A stretch of DNA of 5,553 nucleotides from DASPKW01 sp038244055 (lineage in GTDB: Bacteria > Planctomycetota > Phycisphaerae > Tepidisphaerales > Tepidisphaeraceae). The notes under the pieces are model-generated. The model saw only the letters and a list, made by a program, of their open reading frames with translations, ran no database searches and was not told the origin of the DNA. The position numbers and the translations under genes are program-made. Positions 1-5,038 of this stretch are shown here, in pieces. Numbering within the stretch: position 1 is the first letter of the stretch; each line of letters begins with the position of its first letter. The stretch is from NCBI GenBank assembly GCA_038244055.1, contig JBBRTW010000469.1, positions 1 to 5,553 on the forward strand. The letters are read 5' to 3'.

Positions 1-340
1 AGGCGCCGATGACCAGCACGCCCTTGGCGGCGTAGGATTTGGCGATCTCGTTGTTGTGCGGAATGGCGGCCTTGCAGGGTGGGCACCAAGTGGCCCAGAA
101 ATCGACGACCACTATTTTGTCCTTCATCGCGGCGGCGGTGGGAATGGTGCCCTTGGCATCGGTGAGTTCGAGCTTGGGCGCGGGCTGGCCGATCATCTTG
201 GAATGCTCGGCCCACTGCGCATCATCGCCCCAGTAGCCCTGCCGGGCGAGCGGGGCGTTTTTGTCCTTGTTCAGCGCTGCGAAGGCAAGGAAGGCGAACA
301 CGGCGATGGCCAGTGCGGCGACAATGGATTTGCGGGTCAT
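1..340 (-). CDS. TlpA/ResA-like thioredoxin-fold protein, N-terminal part (cut by the left window edge)
   Basis: Reading leftward from the ATG at 340-338 gives 113 codons with no stop before the window ends, so the C-terminus is missing. Residues 1-5 (MTRKS) are a basic N-region. Residues 6-23 form a hydrophobic segment (IVAALAIAVFAFLAFAAL) that would be a signal peptide or membrane anchor. A redox-active WCPPC motif follows at residues 85-89, inside VVVDFWATWCPPCKAAIP, which matches the strand, active-site helix and following region of the thioredoxin fold. Members of the TlpA/ResA family are exported or membrane-tethered thiol-disulfide reductases; several reduce apocytochrome c or other extracytoplasmic cysteines. 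The exact role cannot be decided from this fragment. No in-frame ATG, GTG or TTG occurs in the ten codons upstream and no clear Shine-Dalgarno precedes the ATG. The gene is transcribed away from the membrane-protein gene at 480. I am confident of the family, not of the specific function. Confidence 0.9.
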   Translation of the reverse strand, partial: MTRKSIVAALAIAVFAFLAFAALNKDKNAPLARQGYWGDDAQWAEHSKMIGQPAPKLELTDAKGTIPTAAAMKDKIVVVDFWATWCPPCKAAIPHNNEIAKSYAAKGVLVIGA

Positions 341-391
341 GGCGTACCGATCGGCTGGGAGGTCAACGATGGATGGAGCGACGAATGCCGC

Positions 392-397
392 ATTATA
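392..397 (-). promoter_or_regulatory. Candidate -10 box (TATAAT) for the TlpA-like gene
   Basis: The minus strand reads a perfect TATAAT at 397-392, which would start a transcript near 385 and give a leader of about 45 bases before the ATG at 340. No convincing -35 box stands at the usual distance: a 17-base spacer lands on CATCGC. The rest of the 341-479 gap holds no gene that I can support. The plus-strand gene at 480 has no obvious promoter or Shine-Dalgarno sequence. The 8-mer ATCGCATG (397-404) touches this box and recurs upstream of prmC. Confidence 0.4.
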
Positions 398-479
398 TCG
401 CATGCGGCGGGGGCGCGATGATCGCAATCGAAAAAAAGCGGCAGCGGCGGCGTTCAACTGGTGATATCTTTCGAACCCT

Positions 480-1010
480 ATGAAATCGGAAATGTCCTGG
501 CTGAAGGCGGGATTAGGCTGGATGCTCGTGGCATTCGGCAAGCCCGCGGCGATGGTGTTGTGGGCGCTGGTGATGGCGATGGTTTGGGGCGCGTGGAATC
601 TGGTCGGAGCCGACCCGCGGAGTTTCAAGGACCTCGGCGTTTTCATCGCCATGGTCAGTGTGCTCGCGGCGCTGGCCATTTTCCTGGCCATCGCGCGCTG
701 GGCGGATGTGGATCATGAGATCCTGCCCTGGAAGGACACTTCGCAGCGGCGGGCGATCAAGCTGGTTGGCTCGGGGTATGCGGTGGCGTTCGTGCTGTCG
801 CTGACGCTTGGAATCTACAACTGCGAAGGAACCCGGATGGAAGCGCGCAGCCAGCAATCCGCCCAGGAACAACGCGAATCCAACGGAAGACTCTCCAGCA
901 ATCCGGACATTCAAAAGGGTCTGGAAATGGCCCGGCAGATCCAGGCCAGGCGCGAACAGGCCGCGACGCGCAAGGCGGCCACGAGGATCGCGGCCACCCA
1001 GCAGCGCTGA
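480..1010 (+). CDS. Hypothetical small integral membrane protein, about three transmembrane segments and a charged cytoplasmic-type tail
   Basis: This is a 176-residue protein that I do not recognise as a known family. Hydrophobic segments lie at about residues 23-43 (with a further hydrophobic stretch at 9-19), 52-73 and 96-114. The connecting loops are short, and the one at 74-95 carries acidic and basic residues (DVDHE, KDTSQRR). From about residue 117 to the end the protein is hydrophilic and rich in Arg, Gln, Ala and Glu, probably helical, with a low-complexity run of RKAATRIAATQQR. The clear alternation of membrane segments and charged loops argues that this frame is really translated. 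The ATG at 480 has no Shine-Dalgarno sequence; the in-frame ATG at 492 (MSWLKAG) is an equally possible start. The gene stops at 1008-1010, one base before the stop codon of the convergent DUF1501 gene. Its neighbours give no strong clue to function. Confidence 0.65.
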   Translation: MKSEMSWLKAGLGWMLVAFGKPAAMVLWALVMAMVWGAWNLVGADPRSFKDLGVFIAMVSVLAALAIFLAIARWADVDHEILPWKDTSQRRAIKLVGSGYAVAFVLSLTLGIYNCEGTRMEARSQQSAQEQRESNGRLSSNPDIQKGLEMARQIQARREQAATRKAATRIAATQQR

Positions 1011-1011
1011 A

Positions 1012-2436
1012 CTATCCAACAACCTCCCCAATCGCCTTCCCCTTCCCGTCCCGCGTCGCATAAAACGGCCGCTTTTCCACATCGAACGCCGCCTTCGGGC
1101 TGATGCCCATGCACTTGTAGATGCTCGCGTGCAGGTCATGGATGTAGACCGGGTTCTCCACCGTGTCGCAGGGGAACTCATCGCGCGTCTTGCCGTACAC
1201 GATCCCCTTCTTCACCCCGCCGCCGAACATCAGCAGCGACGCGGCCGACGCGAAGTGCCCGTGCAGGCCGAACTCGGTGGGTTTGCTGATCGTCTTGGCC
1301 TTGGTCGATCCCCGCCCCGCCGCGGCCCGGCCAAACTCCGTCGCCAGCACCACCAGCGTGCGATCGAGCAACCCGCGCTCCTCGAGATCGCGGATCAATC
1401 GCGCCACCGGGCGATCGATGACCTCCTTCATCTTCCCCTGGCCAACGTGGCCATCGGAGTGCGTATCCCAACCCTTGGCGTTTTCAAAATCGACGTGAAC
1501 TTCAACAAAGCGCGCCCGGTTTTCCACCAGCCGCCGCGCCAGCAAACACCCGAGCCCGAATTGCCCGGTGTTGTACTCATCGTAGAGCTTCTTCGGCTCC
1601 TGCGCGAGATCGAACGCCTTGACCGAGGGCGAGCGCATCAGGCGATAGGCGCTCTCCATCGAGTTGACCATCGATTCCTTCTGGAAACTGCTCGAGACAT
1701 CCGAAACCGGGCTGGCCTCGACGGCCGCCTTGAACTTGGCGTAGCGGTTCTCGAAGCGCTTCACATCGATGCGCGAGGAAATCGTTTCCACGGCGGTCCT
1801 GGGGTCCGGCACAAACAGCGGCCCATGCTCCGCGCCGAAGAAGCCGGAGGGATTAAACGCGCCCAGCGAGAGAAAGACATTGGCCGTCTTCTCGCTGCGG
1901 CAGATTTCGATGTAAGGCGGCAGGTCCGGGTTGAGCGGTCCGAGCACTTTGCTCAGCCACGCCCCGATGAACGGCGCTGGGACGGTCGAGGGCGTCGGGT
2001 AGCCCGTGTGCCACTTGTACTGGAAGGGGATGTGCTGCAAATCCTCGGCCAGCGCGCCGTACTCGCGGGCGACGTAGGATCGAATCAGCGAACCGCGATC
2101 GATCACCTTGGAGAGATTCTCCACGCCCGCGCAGAACTTGATGGGGTCGCAAACCGTGTCGATCTGCGGGTAGGTGCAGATCAGCGATTTGGTCTCCATC
2201 CCCGCCTTGAACTCCGACAGTCGCTTGGGATCGAACGATTCGGTCTGCGACATCGCCCCGCCCATCCAGAGGAGAATCATCGAGTCGGCCGTGGCTTTAG
2301 GACGGGCCGATTCACTATCGGCCGCCCAGGCGCGCGGCGCGCCGGCCGATAACGCGGCCAATGTTGCGGCCGAAAGGCCTTTGACGAAATCGCGGCGGGA
2401 GTGGGAATTCTTCATGCGGTTCTCGATGGATTTCAT
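1012..2436 (-). CDS. DUF1501 family protein, Tat-exported (alkaline phosphatase/sulfatase superfamily relative)
   Basis: From the ATG at 2436 the protein has 474 residues, close to the usual family length. A twin-arginine motif SRRDFVK (residues 13-19) is followed by a hydrophobic stretch and an AWA-AD cleavage site near residues 36-40, so it should be exported folded by the Tat pathway. Family landmarks in order are ILLWMGGAMSQTESFDPK (54-71), VHVDFENAKGWDTHSDG (313-329), LLDRTLVVLATEFGR (356-370), GLHGHFASAASLLMFGGGVKKG (about 390-411) and a C-terminal YIHDLHASIYKCMGI (431-445). DUF1501 proteins resemble alkaline phosphatase/sulfatase-fold enzymes, but their substrate is not established. 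Here the usual GRDHW-like stretch is altered to GLHGH. The frame stays open upstream to a GTG at 2499, but those residues come from a palindromic repeat, so I reject that start. The ATG at 2415, nearer the twin arginines, is an alternative. The gene lies downstream of the DUF1549/DUF1553 gene, very likely in one operon. Confidence 0.93.
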   Translation of the reverse strand: MKSIENRMKNSHSRRDFVKGLSAATLAALSAGAPRAWAADSESARPKATADSMILLWMGGAMSQTESFDPKRLSEFKAGMETKSLICTYPQIDTVCDPIKFCAGVENLSKVIDRGSLIRSYVAREYGALAEDLQHIPFQYKWHTGYPTPSTVPAPFIGAWLSKVLGPLNPDLPPYIEICRSEKTANVFLSLGAFNPSGFFGAEHGPLFVPDPRTAVETISSRIDVKRFENRYAKFKAAVEASPVSDVSSSFQKESMVNSMESAYRLMRSPSVKAFDLAQEPKKLYDEYNTGQFGLGCLLARRLVENRARFVEVHVDFENAKGWDTHSDGHVGQGKMKEVIDRPVARLIRDLEERGLLDRTLVVLATEFGRAAAGRGSTKAKTISKPTEFGLHGHFASAASLLMFGGGVKKGIVYGKTRDEFPCDTVENPVYIHDLHASIYKCMGISPKAAFDVEKRPFYATRDGKGKAIGEVVG

Positions 2437-2447
2437 AAAGTCCTGTC

Positions 2448-2553
2448 CCCTCTCCTGTACTCGGGAGAGGGTTAGGGTGAGGGTCTTTTGCAATTCCACG
2501 CAAATCGTTCTTGAAGACCCTCACCCCCGCCCTCTCCCGAGTACAGGAGAGGG
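2448..2553. repeat. Large imperfect palindrome, REP/BIME-like double hairpin
   Basis: Arms 2448-2487 and 2514-2553 are 40 bases each and complementary except for three positions (2472-2474 against 2527-2529), around a 26-base loop. Each arm also folds on its own: CCCTCTCC/GGAGAGGG pairs at 2448-2455 with 2464-2471, and again at 2530-2537 with 2546-2553. The loop contains TTTGC/GCAAA (2487-2491, 2500-2504). Translations of this kind of sequence (PHPNPLPSTGEG, LTLTLSR..ERG) turn up as spurious protein ends in many bacterial genomes, so I take it for a dispersed REP-like element and not a gene. It sits in the 210-base gap between the two operon genes, where its RNA could stabilise or attenuate the message. 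Only this one copy is in the window. Confidence 0.85.
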
Positions 2554-2587
2554 AGGCGCGGCGTTCCGATTTTTCATGCGTCGCGGG

Positions 2588-2605
2588 TGTGCGGTATGCC
2601 GCACA
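2588..2605. repeat. Short perfect hairpin between the two operon genes
   Basis: TGTGCGG (2588-2594) and CCGCACA (2599-2605) are perfect inverted repeats around a four-base loop. They lie about 40 bases past the stop of the DUF1549/DUF1553 gene. No T-tract follows on either strand, so this is not a typical intrinsic terminator. It may be an RNA processing or stability element, or a protein-binding site. A weaker ATGAC/GTCAT repeat (2618-2622, 2626-2630) lies next to it. Confidence 0.5.
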
Positions 2606-2646
2606 TGACGACTTCGAATGACTATGTCATACGTTGCAACCATCTC

Positions 2647-4662
2647 CTAACGAATCAACTGATACTCCGGCAGATTAATAACGATCCACAGCATGTCGCC
2701 GACCGATTCCGCCGTCGGCTTTTCTCCGATCAGCTCCAGTTGCAGCGCCATTTCTTTATCCGTCGGCGGCCGGCTCAGTGCTTGCGTGTACAGTCGCGCG
2801 ATCAGTTCCTTCGGCGGCATTTTGGCCAGTTCCGCCAATCGCGGGTTGGGCTTGGGCTTGAGCGCTTCCTTCTTCCGCGCGGCCGCATCATCGGTCGGGC
2901 GGGGAACGTGCGCTGAGCCTTCGAGATAGATCATCTCATAAATGGCCGGGCCATTGAGCAGTTCCAGCGCCTGCATGGGTGAGGATTTGGAATTGCGGCT
3001 GGTGGTGACGGTGCGGCGGTCCGGCCGGCCGAGGATTTCCAGGATTCGCCCGCCGTTCTGCTTCCAGATGCGCTCGGCCTTGCCCTGCAGCGCGTAGGAA
3101 GAATCCGTGAACTGCTCTCCCGTCATCCGCCGCAGCAGCGGCCCATTAAACGCAACCGCCAGATCCTTACCCGACGATCCACTCTTCCCCGGATCGTTCG
3201 CCGGCATCTGATACGCATTGGAGGAAACGATCAGCCCGATCAGCTTCCGCAGGTCGTATCCGCCATCGACGAACTCGGTGGCGAGATAGTCCATCAGGTC
3301 CGCGTCGAACGGCGCATTGTCCATATCATCCACCGGATCGATGATCCCGCGCCCCATCAGCCGGCACCAGATTCGGTTGACGATGGTCCGCGAAAATCGG
3401 CCATTCTTCGGGCTTGTCACCAGCTCCGCCAGTTGCTTTCGGCGAACGGCCGGTGTCGCCGATGGATCGATCCGCCCAACTTCAGAGAAAAGAAATGAAG
3501 GCTGCGGATGCACACCCTGCGGCATCTCGCAGCGAATCACTTCCAGCGGCTTATCCGCATAAACGCTCGCCAGCCCCCAGGTGTCTTTCATGGTCCAGTA
3601 GTCGATGAAGGAATCGTGGCAGGTGGCGCATTTGAGATTGCTGCCCAGGAAAACCTGCGAGATGTTCTGCACCGCCTGCACTTCCCAGCGCTGATCCCCG
3701 CGCGGTTTTTCCAAACCGCCGCGCAGGCCCTGGATGAAGCCGAACGAATCGGCCTCATCGGGCTTGACCTCTTTCTCCAGACCCTTGGCATCATCCTGCG
3801 TGGGGAGATTGGAATCGAGCGAAGCGTAATCCTTTGGGATGGTTGGGTTGACGAGCTCGCGCACCATCTGGTCGTAGGGCCGGTTGGTCTTAAGCGCATG
3901 GAGAAGCCACGGCGAGATCGGCCTGACGATATCCGTGCTCCCCAGGTCCAACAGCCCATCGCGCAGGTGATCCTGCCAGAAGGTCATCCAGTGATCCGCG
4001 TAGCGCTGCTCATCGGCCAGCAGCCTGGCGACAAGCTGGGCGCGCTTATCGGGTTGCGTGTCTTTGAGGAACGTCTCAAGCTCTTCCGGCGTCGGCGGCA
4101 GGCCAACCAGATCGAGATAGAGCCGGCGGGCGAAGGCGCGATTGTCGACGAGATGCGATGGCGCAACCTTGTTCGCCTTGAAATACCCCGCCAGAATGCG
4201 ATCGATCGGATTCCCCTCCCCCGCCGGCGCGGCCACCCGGCGCGGCGTCACATTCTGCGGCCTCCGCGCCGCCAACTGCTCCGGCGTCAGCTCATCCCAC
4301 ACCAGCCCCTGATCGATCCATCGCTTGAGCACCGCGACCTGCTCCTCGCTCAGCCGATCCCCCTCCGGCGGCATCATTTCATCGGGGTCCTTGCTGAGCA
4401 GGCGCTTGATCATCGCGCTCTCGGCCGACTTGCCGGGAGCGATCACCGCGCCGTTCTTCCCGCCCTTGAGCAGCTCCGCCCGCGACATCATGGAAAGCCC
4501 GCCCTTGGTCTTGCCCTTGCCATGGCACTCGTAGCAACTGTGGGCGAGGATCGATTTGACATCTCTGGCAAAACTGACCGGCGCGATCTGGCCAAAGGAT
4601 GAGCTGGATGCGGTTAGGGCGCATACCGAGAGGATCAGCGCGGTGAGGCGGAATGGCTGCAA
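2647..4662 (-). CDS. Planctomycete-type cytochrome c (PSCyt1) - DUF1549 - DUF1553 secreted protein
   Basis: From a TTG at 4662-4660 the protein has 671 residues. Residues 1-25 form a Sec-type signal peptide (MQPFR, then LTALILSVCALTASSSSFGQ). A planctomycete cytochrome c domain follows, with CYECH at 43-47 and a probable distal Met in DEMMPPEGDRLSEEQ (94-108). DUF1549 begins near NPIDRIL (151) and includes FARRLYLDLVGLPPTPEEL (177-195) and a second CxxCH, CATCH at 345-349. DUF1553 spans roughly 405-660, with VNRIWCRLMGRGIIDPVDDM (428-447), LLNGPAIYEM (568-577), RLYTQALSRPPTDKE (623-637) and the C-terminal LWIVINLPEYQLIR. Such proteins usually lie beside DUF1501 genes, as here. Heme binding is predicted from the motifs; the role is unknown. 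An ATG at 4755 would extend the protein by 31 residues, but it lacks a Shine-Dalgarno sequence and lies upstream of the apparent promoter. Confidence 0.94.
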   Translation of the reverse strand: MQPFRLTALILSVCALTASSSSFGQIAPVSFARDVKSILAHSCYECHGKGKTKGGLSMMSRAELLKGGKNGAVIAPGKSAESAMIKRLLSKDPDEMMPPEGDRLSEEQVAVLKRWIDQGLVWDELTPEQLAARRPQNVTPRRVAAPAGEGNPIDRILAGYFKANKVAPSHLVDNRAFARRLYLDLVGLPPTPEELETFLKDTQPDKRAQLVARLLADEQRYADHWMTFWQDHLRDGLLDLGSTDIVRPISPWLLHALKTNRPYDQMVRELVNPTIPKDYASLDSNLPTQDDAKGLEKEVKPDEADSFGFIQGLRGGLEKPRGDQRWEVQAVQNISQVFLGSNLKCATCHDSFIDYWTMKDTWGLASVYADKPLEVIRCEMPQGVHPQPSFLFSEVGRIDPSATPAVRRKQLAELVTSPKNGRFSRTIVNRIWCRLMGRGIIDPVDDMDNAPFDADLMDYLATEFVDGGYDLRKLIGLIVSSNAYQMPANDPGKSGSSGKDLAVAFNGPLLRRMTGEQFTDSSYALQGKAERIWKQNGGRILEILGRPDRRTVTTSRNSKSSPMQALELLNGPAIYEMIYLEGSAHVPRPTDDAAARKKEALKPKPNPRLAELAKMPPKELIARLYTQALSRPPTDKEMALQLELIGEKPTAESVGDMLWIVINLPEYQLIR

Positions 4663-4668
4663 GCAATG

Positions 4669-4692
4669 CTCCGTAAGGGTCGGTGGATTATA
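4669..4692 (-). promoter_or_regulatory. Promoter -10 box and ribosome site that fix the TTG start of the DUF1549/DUF1553 gene
   Basis: On the minus strand a perfect TATAAT stands at 4692-4687, followed by GGAG at 4672-4669, a six-base spacer, then TTG at 4662-4660. A transcript starting near 4680 would have a leader of about 18 bases containing this ribosome site. The -35 region is weak (TTCCAA at 4717-4712 with a 19-base spacer). The order of -10 box, ribosome site, TTG and signal peptide is coherent and argues against the upstream ATGs at 4755 and 4746. Confidence 0.6.
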
Positions 4693-4772
4693 CCGAAAAC
4701 CGCGTCCGGCGTTGGAAATGGTCCGCTTGGAGTCCCCCAGTAACATCGGGCGCATCGAAAGGAGATCGACCG

Positions 4773-4829
4773 ATGGAAAAGAAGGTGATGTATGGGATGT
4801 CAGCGCATAAAAAAAGCCGGCGGGTGTAA
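4773..4829 (+). CDS. Possible 18-codon small ORF with a strong Shine-Dalgarno sequence
   Basis: AAAGGAG (4758-4764) stands eight bases before ATG 4773. The frame reads MEKKVMYGMSAHKKSRRV and stops at TAA 4827-4829. The peptide is strongly basic and I recognise no family. It has the best Shine-Dalgarno sequence in the window, but no convincing plus-strand promoter is visible upstream. Its 3' end overlaps the leftward terminator and includes the run of seven A at 4809-4815. A -1 shift at that run would extend the product to TAG 4880-4882, about 36 residues. It may equally be chance, with the purine-rich stretch belonging to something else. Confidence 0.25.
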   Translation: MEKKVMYGMSAHKKSRRV

Positions 4830-4868
4830 AAGGAAGGGGGGGAACCTTTTACGGGGAGTACCGCCGAC
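4809..4868 (-). terminator. Intrinsic terminator reading leftward
   Basis: On the minus strand GTCGGCGG (4868-4861) pairs with CCGCCGGC (4823-4816) over eight base pairs including one G-U. An internal loop follows, then GTAAAAGG (4852-4845) pairs perfectly with CCTTTTAC (4833-4826) around an 11-base, C-rich loop. Seven T (4815-4809) follow the stem directly. This is the standard form of a Rho-independent terminator. The plus strand has no T-tract after the stem, so it acts on leftward transcription only. No leftward gene lies immediately to its right, so it must end a small RNA, a leader transcript or antisense transcription from the prmC side. Confidence 0.7.
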
Positions 4869-4890
4869 AGACCGTAATATAGGCACTCCT
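4809..4890 (-). ncRNA. Candidate structured RNA: H-type pseudoknot overlapping the terminator (attenuator, riboswitch-like leader or small RNA)
   Basis: Read on the minus strand, GGAGT (4889-4885) can pair with ACTCC (4859-4855), and the adjoining GCC (4884-4882) with GGC (4865-4863). The loop of that stem contains TTACGG (4877-4872), which is complementary to CCGTAA (4854-4849) immediately after the stem. Together they make an H-type pseudoknot with stacked stems. CCGTAA, ACTCC and GGC lie in the 5' half of the terminator, so the two folds exclude each other. Upstream, CTC-GAAA-GAG (4896-4887) could form a small GNRA-capped hairpin that overlaps the first strand. A possible -10 box (GATAAT, 4952-4947) has no good -35. 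I do not recognise a known riboswitch consensus. Confidence 0.35.
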
Positions 4891-4927
4891 CTTTCGAGAT
4901 TCAAGGGGGAAAATACAGTTCGTTAAA

Positions 4928-4957
4928 AATCGCATGATCAGGTGCGATTATCGCATG
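4928..4957. promoter_or_regulatory. Operator-like repeat cluster upstream of prmC
   Basis: AATCGCA (4928-4934) and TGCGATT (4943-4949) form a perfect inverted repeat around an eight-base centre that contains the palindrome TGATCA. ATCGCATG occurs at 4929-4936 and again at 4950-4957, exactly 21 bases apart, about two helical turns. This arrangement suits a dimeric DNA-binding protein. It lies about 80-110 bases before the prmC start and overlaps the weak leftward GATAAT box. No regulator gene is in view. On the minus strand the hairpin is followed by a run of T, so a weak terminator is an alternative reading. Confidence 0.35.
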
Positions 4958-4998
4958 CTGGCGGTGCTTGTTCGGGTTACGCCGATCTTCGTCGCTGC

Positions 4999-5026
4999 TT
5001 GGCATGCACGTTCATTCGCGTAGAAT
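4999..5026 (+). promoter_or_regulatory. Probable sigma70-type promoter for prmC
   Basis: TTGGCA (4999-5004) and TAGAAT (5021-5026) each differ from the consensus by one base and are separated by 16 bases. Transcription would begin near 5033, only about six bases before the prmC ATG. The message would then be nearly leaderless, and the weak AGG at 5031-5033 would lie at or before its 5' end. Confidence 0.5.
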
Positions 5027-5038
5027 CGACAGGCACTT

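Noticed and set aside
56..421. A 121-residue plus-strand frame at the left edge
   Set aside because: It is antisense to the WCPPC-containing TlpA-like gene, and its Gly-rich translation matches nothing that I know.
513..1181. A 222-residue minus-strand frame opposite the membrane protein
   Set aside because: Its translation is Arg/His-rich without domains, and it overlaps both the membrane-protein gene and the 3' end of DUF1501. The plus-strand frame has a sensible membrane topology.
808..2352. A 514-residue open frame on the plus strand, antisense to DUF1501
   Set aside because: It is rich in Arg, His and Pro, has no recognisable domain and lies opposite a clear DUF1501 gene. It is the kind of frame that GC-rich coding DNA leaves open on the other strand.
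2588..2605. The perfect hairpin after the DUF1549/DUF1553 stop as an operon terminator
   Set aside because: No T-tract follows on the minus strand and the DUF1501 gene continues in the same direction without an obvious promoter. I listed it only as a hairpin.
3508..4602. A 364-residue open frame on the plus strand, antisense to DUF1549/DUF1553
   Set aside because: Low-complexity Arg/Leu-rich translation with no motif, opposite a gene supported by several domains.
4809..4960. A known RNA: SRP RNA, 6S RNA, or TPP, fluoride, preQ1, SAM or c-di-GMP riboswitch
   Set aside because: I compared the minus-strand sequence from memory with the conserved cores of these classes and found only short chance matches, such as ACCTGATC for TPP. 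I therefore left the element unclassified.
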